Position numbers and translations under genes: made by a program. A DNA stretch of 64,000 nt. Origin: JACKBK01 sp963707275. Its GTDB lineage: Bacteria > Chloroflexota > Anaerolineae > JAAEKA01. The notes beneath the pieces are model-generated. The model was not told where the DNA came from. It did not search any database and saw only the letters and a list, made by a program, of their open reading frames with translations. This document shows, one piece after another, positions 28,099 to 37,945 of the stretch (within the stretch, counting starts at the first letter, position 1; each line of letters begins with the position of its first letter). The stretch is from NCBI GenBank assembly GCA_963707275.1, contig CAVPPH010000004.1, forward strand, positions 62,001-126,000. Direction: 5' to 3'.

Positions 28099-29355
28099 CT
28101 ACTTTCTCAGCCAGATGGACACTGACTTCGGCTCCATGGTTTCCTGCACGACCCGCAACAGCTCCGTCGTCAACGCGTCCAGGTCAGTCTCGTCTCGCGC
28201 CGTGACGGCAAACCGGGCCAAAACCTGCTGAGCGTCGTATTTTCTGCGGAAGAAGCGACGGTCGATGCCGTTCTGCACCCGCCGCCGCAGCGGGTTGAAC
28301 AACGCCGCGATCAGCAGGGTCGAGATGACCAGCGCCAGTGCTGACTGTTGGCCGGTGATGGCTGACAGCAGGCTGGTCAGCAGCGTCACCGCGCCAAAGA
28401 AGACCAGCGCCAGCAGCATCGTCAACACACCGTACTGCAACGTGCGCCGGATGACCAGATCGATATCGTACAGGCCGTAGCGCAGAATCGAAAGCGCAAA
28501 CGCCACCGGCACCAACAGGAAGAGGATGCGCATCGCCGTCTGCCAGCCGAGGTAGACGGTCACAGCTTGTGCCGTGGCCGGGCCGACCGAGGTCATCATA
28601 TAGCGAGGCAAGTTGGGATCCATGGCGGTCGCGAAGACGTAGAACGTCGCGAGCCCGGTCGCCACCATCGCCAGCGCGTAGACGACCCACTTGGTCTGTT
28701 GCCGTTCAACAGCGGTCGAGTAGCGCCGGTAGCGGATCACCTGGCTGACCGGCCACGACAGCCACATGACCATGATCAGCGGATAAAAGATCGCCTCCGG
28801 CCAGTTCATGATATCGAAGCGCGTGCCAACGCCGTAGTTCCAGGGGATGCAAACCAGCAGCCAGAGCAGCGCAACCACCCGTGTCCACCTCGGCGTGAAA
28901 TGACCGCTGGGAAACAGATACCAGAAAATGCTGAAGGTCGCCCAGGCCGCAAAGCCGAAGGTGGCGAAGATGAAGACACCGCCCGGACTCGGCCCGCAGC
29001 GCGCCGATGGTCGGGGTGATGGTCTGGTTGCCAACGCCGAAGGCCACCAGCATCAGCGACGTGAACAGCGCCATCGGATCGTCGGAGCGACGCAGGAAGA
29101 TCAGCAAGCCAACCCCCAGGAACGCGCCGATGAAGATCAACTCTGTGGCGACGGAGAACGCAACCAGCGCGCTCGGGGCGGATTTGAACGCTGGCAAACA
29201 GCCGCGTTAACTCTGACCAGCGCAGCGGCAATGCTGCCAACAGCGTGACAACCGATGCGGCAAAGAAAGCCAGCCAGCCGGCGCGCGCCGCGGCCAGCTT
29301 CCAGCCGGTAAGCGGGTTGTCAGCATGGGTTGGAGTCGTGCAAGACCGTGGTCAT
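28099..29355 (-). CDS. Seven-TM sensor-like membrane protein, paralogue 2 (frameshifted N-terminus)
   Basis: About 419 residues. The intact part (from 29034) shares with paralogue 1 the YGLYDIDLVIRRTLQYGVL segment and the FNPLRRRVQNGIDRRFFRRK block. It also shares the tail ARDETDLDALTTELLRVVQE ending SVSIWLRK. Upstream, pieces in other frames (LIFIGAFLGVGLLIFLRRSD; GWKLAAARAGWLAFFAASVV) extend it to ATG 29355, needing single-base repairs near 28990, 29190 and 29320. A TATAAT box (29371-29376) lies just upstream with a TTCGTAACG element 20 bp beyond it, as in front of the cytochrome c gene at 58749-59702. It probably drives both paralogues. Confidence 0.75.
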
Positions 29356-29370
29356 AAGTAATCAGGCGCA

Positions 29371-29405
29371 ATTATACACGAAAACTGTCCACAAAACGTT
29401 ACGAA
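29371..29405 (-). promoter_or_regulatory. Promoter with TTCGTAACG-N20-TATAAT architecture
   Basis: Minus strand: TTCGTAACG (29405-29397), exactly 20 bp, then TATAAT (29376-29371) within GTGTATAAT. The same arrangement occurs at 59728-59762. There is no good -35 box, so an activator may act at TTCGTAACG. Relative to the palindrome TCGTTACGA, this copy has one mismatch (ACGTTACGA). Confidence 0.6.
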
Positions 29406-29439
29406 AACTGTCGAAAATTGCACCACACTGCAAATTGAT

Positions 29440-30072
29440 CTACCCAGTTCGAATCAGCCCTATTGCCAGCACCAGCAGGATGACATAGCTCATGAAGGGC
29501 GGCCAGTCGTGCATGATCAGAGCGCCGACCGCCGCGCCCAGCACCGCCAGCGCGGTCACGATCCAGCCCAGCGTCGGCAGCACGCCAGCCAGCGCCAGCG
29601 CTGCGCCCATCAGCCCGATGCCGGCCAGCGCACAGAACGTGTAGGGCCAGAACGTGCCGGTGTTCCTGAACACCTCCGGCGGCGCGGTCGGGTCATAGCT
29701 GGCGATCATCTCCGCAGCCCGTGCGCCCAGTTGCAGCCGGTCGATGCTGATGGGCAGCCAGAGCAGCAGCGCCGCTGCGCTCAATACAGCAGCCGCGATA
29801 GCCAGTGTGCGAGGCAATCCACCCGGAAACTGTGTCGCCATCCAGCCAAAGACGACCACAACCGCCAGAAAGCAGATCGGGAAGATGATCGCCTGCGCGC
29901 CCCAACCCAGCCGGTCGTTGGCGATCAACGTCAACTGGTCCAGCGGATCGGACGGGAGCGGGAAGCGGCGGAAGTAGGCCGCGGTGGATGCGCCGATCAT
30001 GAACAGGATCGCGATGATCAGCAACGCGATTCCCGCCAGACGGAAACTGGGAAGTTGAACAGATGTGCTCAC
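29440..30072 (-). CDS. Polytopic membrane protein of unknown function
   Basis: A 210-residue hydrophobic protein with six or seven TM helices (LAGIALLIIAILFMIGAST near the start, VILLVLAIGLI at the end). GTG at 30072 is chosen because it gives MSTSVQLPSF directly before the first helix; the longer open frame to 30120 is mostly hairpin-derived. It lies downstream of the diheme cytochrome c gene, separated by a strong hairpin, and upstream of the paralogous sensor-like genes. No family recognised. Confidence 0.6.
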   Translation of the reverse strand: MSTSVQLPSFRLAGIALLIIAILFMIGASTAAYFRRFPLPSDPLDQLTLIANDRLGWGAQAIIFPICFLAVVVVFGWMATQFPGGLPRTLAIAAAVLSAAALLLWLPISIDRLQLGARAAEMIASYDPTAPPEVFRNTGTFWPYTFCALAGIGLMGAALALAGVLPTLGWIVTALAVLGAAVGALIMHDWPPFMSYVILLVLAIGLIRTG

Positions 30073-30093
30073 GATAGCGGCCTGCTTTCGAGC

Positions 30094-30125
30094 GCGGAGT
30101 GCGCATCCGAGGATGCGCACTCCGC
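30094..30125 (-). terminator. Hairpin after cytochrome c gene
   Basis: GCGGAGTGCGCATCC (30094-30108) and GGATGCGCACTCCGC (30111-30125) form a near-perfect stem closed by a CGAG loop. It lies 10 bp past the cytochrome c stop. No clear T-run. Confidence 0.65.
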
Positions 30126-30134
30126 TGCATGAGG

Positions 30135-31120
30135 TTACTGCACCGGCGATGATATGTAAGCGTACAGGGCAGCCAGGTCACCGTCGTTCATCGCTGCCGC
30201 GTTTTGCCAGGGCATTGTGTCCGGGAACGGACGGTTGCCCGGTCGCACGCCGCTGCGCATCATCTCGACGAACTGCTCCTGGCTCATCGAGCTGACCAGC
30301 GGGCGTGGGTTTGGAACCGCATCGCTGACCGCGGTAGCCGCTGATCCGGTCATGTCGGGACCGTGACAGCCGCGGCATTCGCCGAAGGTCGCGACGTACT
30401 TGCCATACTCAGCGGTAGCGCCCACCGGTGGCGCAGTGATGTTATCAGCGCCGCGCTGCGCGGTGGGTCCGAACATCCCCGCGCCCAGCATGACGGCGCC
30501 GATGAAGTTAAGGTTGTCCCCGGTCTTACCTGTGTTCTCCGCTGCCGGCAATGACCGCAGGTAGGCGATGATGGCCTCGGTATCGGCGTCACTGAGCTGC
30601 GTATAGGGTAGGAAGGCCATCATGCCGAGTTTCTGTCCCTTCTGGTTCACGCTATGGCGCAGCGCGCGGAAGATCTCGCCATCGCTGTAACCGGCCAGCT
30701 TGCCGCCTGGCGTCAGGTTCTCGCCGATCATGTCGCCGATAAAGCCAAACCCTTCGGCCTGCGGAAGGTTGAAACCGCCGCTCAACGGATGCGCCCCGGT
30801 CGGGAATGCCGTTGGCATCCGTCGCGCTGTGACAGCCGACGCAGGAAACGTTGACCAGATACTCGCCGCGGGCGATCTGCTCCGGCGTGCCGGCCACGGT
30901 CAGCGCAGGCGCGTCGGATGCGCCGGGGAAGTAGGTCGACGGCAATGCCTTTGCCGCCGTTGAAGGCGATGAACAGGACGAACAGCGTCAGCACGGCGAA
31001 ACCGATGCCGCCGACGATCTTGACCCATAGCTTTTTGGCGCGGATGGACTTGTAACACAACCATCCGAACAGGACGGCGAGACCGATGACCAGCAGAAAA
31101 ACAAGCAAGTTTGCGAACAT
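30135..31120 (-). CDS. Membrane-anchored diheme cytochrome c (frameshifted)
   Basis: About 327 residues. An N-terminal TM anchor (LLVFLLVIGLAVLFGWLCY) and a second hydrophobic segment precede two cytochrome c domains with haem motifs CVGCH and CRGCH. Methionine-ligand regions are likely in GMMAFLP and FPDTMPW. Each domain carries the DADTEAIIAYLRSLP / DGDLAALYAYISS C-helix pattern. Breaks near 30955 and 30800 need one base each. ATG at 31120 follows AAGGAGAAT. Related to the diheme cytochrome at 58749-59702. Two tandem TCGTTACGA palindromes lie 108-131 bp upstream. Likely an electron carrier for a membrane respiratory step. Confidence 0.85.
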
Positions 31121-31227
31121 GGGACGATTCTCCTTGGTGGAAATGAGTTGGGGAGCCGCCGTTTGGCGGGCAATCCTTGACAGTCGATAGATTAGTTCAG
31201 GGTCAGGTTATGCGATGACCGTCCGCT

Positions 31228-31251
31228 AATCGTTACGAAAATCGTTACGAA
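31228..31251. promoter_or_regulatory. Tandem 12-bp direct repeat containing the TCGTTACGA palindrome
   Basis: AATCGTTACGAA occurs at 31228-31239 and again, with no gap, at 31240-31251. The core TCGTTACGA is a palindrome, suggesting a dimeric regulator. It lies upstream of the cytochrome c gene; CATAAC at 31207-31212 is a possible minus-strand -10. Confidence 0.65.
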
Positions 31252-31318
31252 CGGCAAGCTTCTCGGCAATTACGATTAGCGGCCAAGCCTCCGGGAGGGT
31301 TTCAAGTATCCAAATCAG

Positions 31319-31555
31319 TTAGTCGTTGTTTCGTGCAGTCTCCTGGCCGCCGCCTTCCAGCCAGGCGCCGAGAAACCCGTATAGCTCAGCCAGGTCGGTA
31401 AACCCCTTGCGCTCAGCAGTCTGCGAGTTCTCCAAACTGATGCGCCAGGACTCCGGTTCGCCCGGCCGGCTGCCAGGTTGCACTGAAAAGCCCAGAATAA
31501 AGAAGTGATAGCGCCGCGGCGGCCGATCGCTGTTGGGTGACATTTGTCCTTGCAT
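31319..31555 (-). CDS. Small conserved protein, divergent from a BTAD regulator (copy 1)
   Basis: A 78-residue protein. The core YHFFILGFSVQ ... WRISLENSQTAERKGFTDLAEL is homologous to the 72-residue protein at 47003-47221, which shares the RYSLHDPRSGQRRGFAEPEG pattern. Both are transcribed divergently from a BTAD regulator a short distance away (76 bp here). No known domain; no signal peptide. A regulator-associated partner or modulator is possible. Its start codon overlaps the -35 region of the opposite promoter. Confidence 0.7.
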   Translation of the reverse strand: MQGQMSPNSDRPPRRYHFFILGFSVQPGSRPGEPESWRISLENSQTAERKGFTDLAELYGFLGAWLEGGGQETARNND

Positions 31556-31578
31556 CTCTTGATACCTATGCTATACTC
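31551..31578 (+). promoter_or_regulatory. Promoter for BTAD regulator gene
   Basis: TTGCAT (31551-31556), 16-bp spacer, TATACT (31573-31578), 53 bp before the start at 31632. The -35 box overlaps the start codon of the divergent small gene. Confidence 0.55.
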
Positions 31579-31631
31579 ACGACTACTCTACACCTTCATC
31601 GTTTAGAAATCATTTATCGGAGCCGGCGAGC

Positions 31632-34600
31632 GTGTCGAATCTGGAAATTCGTCTGTTGGGCGGCCTGCAAGTCAGCAGCGATGGTGCGGCGTTGACCGGA
31701 TTTATCTCCAGCAAAGTGCCTGCCCTGCTGGCCTATTTGGCTGTCAGCGGCCGGCCGCACCAGCGTGATGCGCTAGCCGGGCTGTTTTGGGGCGAGATGC
31801 CCGACGCCTCTGCGGCCAACAATCTGCGCCAGGCGCTGACTAACCTGCGCAAGCTGGCCGGGCTGCATCTGGACATCACGCGCGACAACGTCGCCTTCAA
31901 TCGATCCGCCCCCTATTCGCTGGACGTGGAAACCTTCAGAGACCTGCTGCGGCTCAGCGGCGGCCAGCCGCCGGCCCAACGGGCAGGCCTGCTGCGCCAG
32001 GCGCTGGCACTGTATCAGGGCGACTTTCTGGAGGGGTTCTACGTGCGCGACGCCCCCGACTTCGAGGACTGGGCGCTGGTCCAACGGGTGCAACTGCGCG
32101 AGCTGGCACTGCACGGCTGGGACGCACTGACCGTGCTGCTGCTGAACAGCGGCGAGTTCGAGCGCGCGGTCGAAGCTGCCGGTCGCCTGCTGGCCATGGA
32201 TCCGTGGCGCGAAGAGGCGCACCGCCAGCGGATGCTGGCGCTGGCGCGCAGCGGCCAGTTCAGCGCGGCCATGGCGCAGTACCAAACTTGCCGCGATATC
32301 CTGCGCCGCGAGTTCGACGCCGAGCCGTCCAGTGAAACCACCGCGCTGTTCGAGCGCATCCGCGCCGCGTTGCGCGGGCCGCGTCACAACCTGCCGGCCG
32401 CGACGACCGGGTTCGTCGGGCGCGAGGCGGAGCTGGCCGATCTGCGCCGTTTCCTGGCGTCTCCCGATACGCGGCTGGTGACGATCCTTGGCTCAGGCGG
32501 CGCCGGCAAGACGCGCCTCGCGCTGGAAGCGGCGTCACAGTGCGCGCCGATGTTTCTCAATGGTGTGCGGCTGGCGCAATTGGCTGGGGTGGAGGATGTG
32601 AACGGGTTCCCGTGGGCGCTGGCCGACGCGCTGGGGTTCGTGCCGGCCGGCGCCGAGCCGCCGGAGCCGCAACTGCTCAGCTTCCTGCGTCAGAAGGAAC
32701 TGCTGCTGGTGCTGGACAATTTCGAGCACCTCATCGCCGCGCCAGCGCTGGACTTGTTGAGCAGCATTCTCCAGCAGGCGCCGGATGTGAAGCTGCTGGT
32801 TACCTCGCGGGCACGGCTCAACCTGACAGCCGAGCGACTGGTTGACCTTGCCGGGCTGCCCTTCCCGGCTGACGACACCGGGAAAGCTGAAGAGTTCGCC
32901 GCCGTGCAGCTTTTCGTCAAGCGCAGCCAGCGCGTTCGCCCCGATTTCGTGCTTTCATCCGCGACTACTCCGTTCATCGCCCGTATCTGCCGGATGACCG
33001 AAGGGCTGCCGCTGGCGGTCGAGCTGGCCGCTGCCTGGACGCGCAGCATGACGCCGGCTGAGATCGCGGCAGAACTGGCGGGCGGCATTGCGCTGCTGGC
33101 TAGCACAGCCTATGACCTGCCGGCGCGCCATCGCAGCATGGCGGCAGTGTTCGAGCATTCGTGGGTATTGCTCGACGAATCGTGCCAGTCGGCGCTGGCC
33201 CGGTTGTCGGTCTGCCGCGGCGGCTTCGATCGTACAGCCGCGCACGCTGTAGCAGGAGCCGGACCGGTCACGTTGCAGACACTGGTCGACCGTTCGCTGC
33301 TGCGCTCCGACGGCGCCGGCCGCTATGACATGCATCCCATGATTCGCGAGTTCGCCGCCGGCAAGCTGGCAGGCCGGTCCATCGAAGCCGATGATGCTCC
33401 CCGCCGTCATGCCCGTCATTTTGCAACTCAAACCGCTGGTCGAGAGCACGAGTTTCATGGCGCGCTAGATAGGGACGCGCTGCAATGGATGTTGACCGAG
33501 GCCGACAACATCCGCGCCGCCTGGGAATGGGGCGTGCAGCAGGCTGACAGCGACCTGCTGGAAAACTTCCTCGAGAGCTTCCTGTTCTTCTTCGACATCC
33601 AGGGGCGCTACCGGGAATGCGTCGAGTTGACCGGCCAGGCGCTGCAGGCACTGGAAGCAACTGAGCGAACTTCCGCATCACGTGCCTTTGGTCGCATTCT
33701 TGCCCTCCAGGCCGGCTTTCGGTTTCGACTGGGCGAGTTCGATCTTGCCAGGCAGGGCGCGGAACAGGCGCTGGTGATTCTGGAGCCGTTGAAGCCGCTA
33801 TGGGACGTTGGTCACGCGCGGCTCTATCTTGGAGCAGCGCTGTATGGACTGGGCGATCTGCAAGGGGCGCTGGATAGGTTCCTGGCTGCTGCGGAAGCAT
33901 ACAAAGAGGCGCGGCACGACTGGGGTATCGGCGCGGCGCTGGACAACGCCGGTTACCTCGAACTGCTGCGAGGCAACCAGGGCACAGCCGAAACTCACCT
34001 GAAAACTGCGCTTCAGGTGGCGCTGCGGACGGGCACCCGCTATCTCCTGACCGGCGTGTACGACCACCTGGCGGCGCTGATGAGCGCGCAGGGTCGTTTC
34101 CCCGAAGCATTGTCGTATGTCGAGCAGTGCCGGGCGGTGCTGGACGAGCTGGATCGGCCCTACATCGTGGCCAGCCTGTCACTTTCCCTGAGTCGTATCG
34201 CGATGCAGGCCGGCGATCTGGTCGCGGCTGAAGCATACGTCGAGCGTTCTTTGCAGGTGGCACGCGAGACGGGCAACCAGTTCGATCTGGTGCAGTCGCT
34301 GCTGCAACTCGGAGCGATTGCCACGGCCCGTTGCAGCTTTTCCGCCGGTCTGGCAGCCTATCAGGAAGCGGCTGTGGTGGCGCAGGAAATCCGCGCCGAG
34401 AGCCTGCTGGTAGATGTCGTCGCCGGGTTGGCCGACCGCGCCGCCGCAATGGAATGGATGGCGGAAGCGGCCGCGCTATACCGCCTTGTTGCCAAACATC
34501 CGGCGGCCAGCCAGGAAACTGCCAGCCAAGCGGCCCAGTCGCTGGCCAGCTTACCCGTTGCAAACTATAAGTCAGGCGAGATCACGACATTGGACGAGGC

Positions 34601-34637
34601 TTTGGCAACCGGGTTGCAGATGCGGACGATCTTGTGA
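31632..34637 (+). CDS. BTAD (AfsR/SARP-type) transcriptional regulator with ATPase and TPR domains
   Basis: An intact 1001-residue regulator. Order: N-terminal winged-helix DNA-binding domain (LEIRLLGGLQVSSDGAAL ... LLAYLAVSGRPHQRDALAGL); bacterial transcriptional activator domain, residues about 95-240, with GDFLEGFYVRDAPDFEDWAL; NB-ARC-type ATPase from about 258 (FVGREAEL, Walker A GSGGAGKTRLAL, Walker B LLLVLDNFEHL); and a C-terminal TPR region, about 620-990. This is a typical Chloroflexota signal-integrating regulator. The GTG at 31632 starts right at the family N-terminus. Divergent from a small conserved protein. Its stop is 3 bp from the end of the convergent regulator gene. Targets unknown. 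Confidence 0.88.
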   Translation: MSNLEIRLLGGLQVSSDGAALTGFISSKVPALLAYLAVSGRPHQRDALAGLFWGEMPDASAANNLRQALTNLRKLAGLHLDITRDNVAFNRSAPYSLDVETFRDLLRLSGGQPPAQRAGLLRQALALYQGDFLEGFYVRDAPDFEDWALVQRVQLRELALHGWDALTVLLLNSGEFERAVEAAGRLLAMDPWREEAHRQRMLALARSGQFSAAMAQYQTCRDILRREFDAEPSSETTALFERIRAALRGPRHNLPAATTGFVGREAELADLRRFLASPDTRLVTILGSGGAGKTRLALEAASQCAPMFLNGVRLAQLAGVEDVNGFPWALADALGFVPAGAEPPEPQLLSFLRQKELLLVLDNFEHLIAAPALDLLSSILQQAPDVKLLVTSRARLNLTAERLVDLAGLPFPADDTGKAEEFAAVQLFVKRSQRVRPDFVLSSATTPFIARICRMTEGLPLAVELAAAWTRSMTPAEIAAELAGGIALLASTAYDLPARHRSMAAVFEHSWVLLDESCQSALARLSVCRGGFDRTAAHAVAGAGPVTLQTLVDRSLLRSDGAGRYDMHPMIREFAAGKLAGRSIEADDAPRRHARHFATQTAGREHEFHGALDRDALQWMLTEADNIRAAWEWGVQQADSDLLENFLESFLFFFDIQGRYRECVELTGQALQALEATERTSASRAFGRILALQAGFRFRLGEFDLARQGAEQALVILEPLKPLWDVGHARLYLGAALYGLGDLQGALDRFLAAAEAYKEARHDWGIGAALDNAGYLELLRGNQGTAETHLKTALQVALRTGTRYLLTGVYDHLAALMSAQGRFPEALSYVEQCRAVLDELDRPYIVASLSLSLSRIAMQAGDLVAAEAYVERSLQVARETGNQFDLVQSLLQLGAIATARCSFSAGLAAYQEAAVVAQEIRAESLLVDVVAGLADRAAAMEWMAEAAALYRLVAKHPAASQETASQAAQSLASLPVANYKSGEITTLDEALATGLQMRTIL

Positions 34638-34640
34638 TAG

Positions 34641-37271
34641 TCACTTGGTCACGTAGGCCACGGCCTGATCCAGGTCCATCTGCTGGCCGGTACGCCAGGC
34701 GGCAGCGAATTCTTGCGGGTCGATCATGGCGCGTGCTGCATTCAGATATCCGTCGTACTCGGTCTGCTCCCACGGGTGCATCGGACTGTTGTTGGCCCTG
34801 CGGATCGCGTCGGCCGCGCCGTATAGCGTGGCGGCGCGACGCAGCAGAGGCAGCGATTCTTCTGCATCCCGTGCCTGAATGCCGGCAATGAAACCGAGAC
34901 ATTCCAGACAACGGGCGATGGCGCCGCGCTGGTGGCCCAGGCGCCACACCTTGATAACCTGCGGATAAAGCAGCAAGGGCACGACTGTAGTCGCCTTGCC
35001 GCCAGGCGATCTCGGCCAGACCGCTGCGGCCAATATTCGCCATATAGCTGTAACCGGACTCGTCGTACAACTGAACCGATTGATCATAGTGCTCTCGAGC
35101 TGTCGCCAGATCACGACTACGCAGGAACGCGTTGCCGGCCACCATGTGGCCCATGGCCTCGCCCCAGGAATCGTTCAACTCGCGCATGATTGCCATGCCT
35201 TCTTTCCACTGAGCGAGACCATCGACGCCGTCGGCTCCGATCCAAGGGCCTATCATACTAAACGTGATGTGCTGCATCGCCTCGCCCCAGCGATCGCCCG
35301 TCTGACGCGCCAAGACGAGCGCCTCGTGGCCGTAGGCCACGCCAGTTTCATAGTCGCCTGTAAAGAGTGCTCCGAGGCCGGCAAATCCATATGCCATAGA
35401 AAGTCGCCAGTTGTCACCTAGCGGGCGCAGCAGCGCAATCGCCTTTTCCATGGACGTGCGAATATCGGGGTTGACCCCGCCAGTATTGGCCATGAATCCG
35501 TCAGCGAACCATGCGCCGGCCACCAGCAGCTGACGCTGCGCCTCGACGTCGTCACCCGACCAGCCGTCCGGTTGTGCCTCAGTCTGCGCAACCGCTCTGG
35601 CAATCATGCGCCGGCCTTCAAGCGACGAGGCGACCTGTGGCCAGTAGAAACCCAGGTTACCGACCAGCGCCAGAGCTACCTCGAGGTCGGTCTCCAGCGC
35701 CCACTCCACGGCCGGGCGCAAATTGTCCTGTTCCTGCCCGACCCAGGTCAGCCAGCGGGAACGCTGTGCCGTTCTCCACTGTGGACCTGCCTCGGCCAAT
35801 TTCGCTTCAAAGTACGCCAGGTGTCGGTTACGCGCCTCGACCGCCTCGCTCGCCGCCAGTAGCTTGTCTTGCGAGTACTGGCGGATCGTCTCCTGCATGC
35901 GGAAACGGGGCTGCTGGCTCGTGTTTTCCATGCTAACCAACGACTTGTTGACCAGTTGATCCAGCAGGTCGAGCACAGCCAACTCATCCACATCTCCCCA
36001 GGAACAGATGTTTTCAGCGGCCTCCAGTGTCCAGCCGCCGGCAAAGACCGCCAGCCGCCGCAGCAGGGTACACTCCTGCGGCGAGAGCAGGTCGTAGCTC
36101 CAGTCGATCAGCGCTTGCAAGGTCTGCTGGCGTTGCACGGCCGCGCGGCTGCCGCCGGTCAACAGGCGGAAACGGTCGTCCAGCCGGGCCGCAATCTGCT
36201 CCGGCGACAGCGACCGGACGCGCGCTGCGGCCAGTTCCAGCGCCAACGGGATGCCGTCCAGCCGGCAACTGATCTGCGCGACCGCGGCCGCGTTCTGTGC
36301 GGTGAGGTGGAAGCCCGGCTGCACGCTGGCCGCTCGTTCGGCGAAAAGCTGCACAGCGCCGAAGTGCGCCAGTTCGTCCAACGGCGGCAGCGCCTGCAGG
36401 TTGGGAATGTCCAGCGACGGCACCTTGAAGACGGTCTCGCCGGCGATGCCCAGAGACTCGCGGCTGCTGGCCAGGATGTGCACTGCCGGACAGGCGCGTA
36501 GCAGCTTGTCGGCGACACGCGCGCACTCGTCGATCAGGTGCTCGCAGTTATCGAGCACTAGCAGCAGGCGTTGGTCGCGCAAGTAGTCCGCCAGCAGCGC
36601 ATCCAGCGGCCGGCCGGCCACCTCGCGCAGCCGCAGCGCCGATGCAATCGTCTGCGCCACCAGCGCCGGGTCGGAGACAGGCGCCAGCTCGACGAACCAG
36701 ACGCCATCGGGAAACTGGTCCAGCAATTCCGCGGCGGCCTGCAACGAGAGGCGAGTTCTGCCGGTGCCGCCGGGTCCGGTGAGTGTCAGCAACCGCACGC
36801 CGTGATCGCCGCGGGTTACAGCAGACGCGCCATCAACCGAAAACGTCTCCACCACCTGGCGCAGTTCGCGCTCGCGGCCGATGAAGCTGGTAAGCTGCGC
36901 TGGCAGGTTGTTCGGAATCGCATCCAGCGACCGCAGCGGGGGAAAGTCCGCCGGCAAGCCGTCGATGCACAGTTCAAAGACGCGGTCGGGCAAAGTTAGG
37001 TCCCGGAAGCGCTGCTGGCCGAGATCCTGCAAACTGGCGCCCGGCGGCAGATGGTCGCGCACCAGTTGCTCGGTCGCCTGGCTGAGCAAGGTCTGGCCGC
37101 CGTGGCAGACGGACAGCAACCGGCCCAGCCGGTTCAGGCCGCTGCTCACGTAGTCGCCATCGCGCGCCTCGGCCTCGGTGGTGTGCAGCGCGGAGCGCAC
37201 CCGCAAGGGGCGGTTCAGTGGCCAGCGCTCGGCGGAAAGCGCCTGCTGCGCGTTCGCCGCAGCCGCGAACG
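34641..37271 (-). pseudogene. Cyclase-ATPase-TPR regulator truncated at its N-terminus
   Basis: Relative of the protein at 39854-43180. Its class III cyclase domain survives only in its second half: FAAAANAQQALSAERWPLN, then VRSALHTTEAEARDGDY and LNRLGRLLSVCHGGQTLLS. The homology begins at the arm of a hairpin (37272-37313). The metal-binding FTDVEGST half is absent, so no cyclase activity is expected. Next come an NB-ARC-like ATPase (FIGREREL; P-loop GPGGTGRTRLSL, where the usual Lys is Arg; LLLVLDNCEHLIDE) and a TPR region. A frame slip near 34980 is followed by the real C-terminus (MIDPQEFAAAWRTGQQMDLD) at 34641. The longest open frame starts at 37206. Probably a decaying gene; a misassembly at the hairpin is the alternative. 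Confidence 0.7.
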
Positions 37272-37315
37272 AAACAAACAGGCGCCGACGATTGTATCGG
37301 CGCCTGTTTGTTTTT
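37272..37315. terminator. Strong inverted repeat at the truncation point
   Basis: Perfect 17-bp arms: AAACAAACAGGCGCCGA (37272-37288) and TCGGCGCCTGTTTGTTT (37297-37313), loop CGATTGTA, followed by TT on the plus strand. Terminator-like, but no plus-strand gene precedes it. The truncated regulator starts at its left arm. Confidence 0.7.
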
Positions 37316-37409
37316 GCGAATCAGCGATTGCAGACGCTGGCTGGCGACGCTGCTAGCCCGTTCTTGCCGGACAACACTTTGAAGCGAACGACCAGTTTGA
37401 ACTTGCCGC

Positions 37410-37769
37410 TTATCCGTCTACCACCACAAAGTCAGTGTAGACATTGCCCTTGCTTTCGTCCACCAGCGTGTACCAGCGGTCTACCATCTCGCTGCCGTAG
37501 TCGTCGAAGAACACTCGCTGCGTTTCCTCTGTCGGGTCACCGTCCTCCACAGGCCAGTAGCGGTTGCGCGCTTCAAGGCTGTCGAACTCGTGGATCATGG
37601 CGTACTTCCCCTTGTTCGCGCCGCGGTCGCCCTTGAACATGTAGCTTCGCCAGCCTTCAGCGGCAAAGTTCTGCAGATATCGGGCGGTTTCGAGCATCAA
37701 CTGCTCGTAGGCCTCAGCGTTCGCGCCCGGGCGCGGCTCATAGGTGTGAATTGATAGTACCTTCGACAT
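37410..37769 (-). CDS. Small protein of unknown function, possible dimeric alpha/beta-barrel
   Basis: A 119-residue intact protein with a clear AAGGAG site before the ATG at 37769. The pattern VLSIHTYEPRPGANAEAYEQ, then GKYAMIHEFDSLEARNRYW and TLVDESKGNVYTDFVVVDG fits the ferredoxin-like dimeric alpha/beta-barrel folds (EthD/NIPSNAP-like), but no exact family was recognised. It separates the truncated regulator from a remnant of its usual upstream gene. Confidence 0.65.
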   Translation of the reverse strand: MSKVLSIHTYEPRPGANAEAYEQLMLETARYLQNFAAEGWRSYMFKGDRGANKGKYAMIHEFDSLEARNRYWPVEDGDPTEETQRVFFDDYGSEMVDRWYTLVDESKGNVYTDFVVVDG

Positions 37770-37945
37770 GGCTGCATTCTCCTTTTTGAATTGGCGCCGT
37801 CCGTCCGACGTGGGTCACTCCCGGCCTGTCACAGCGCGGTGTACAACGATTATTCTGTTAAACGGCAGTTCCAATGTTTTTCCAACAAAGAGTGCACAAA
37901 CAGTTGACCAATCCGAGAAAGTGCCTGCAGACAAGCCAGGTTGCA

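Noticed and set aside
33268..34563. 431-residue minus-strand open frame
   Set aside because: Antisense to the intact BTAD regulator; Arg/Pro-rich without domains.
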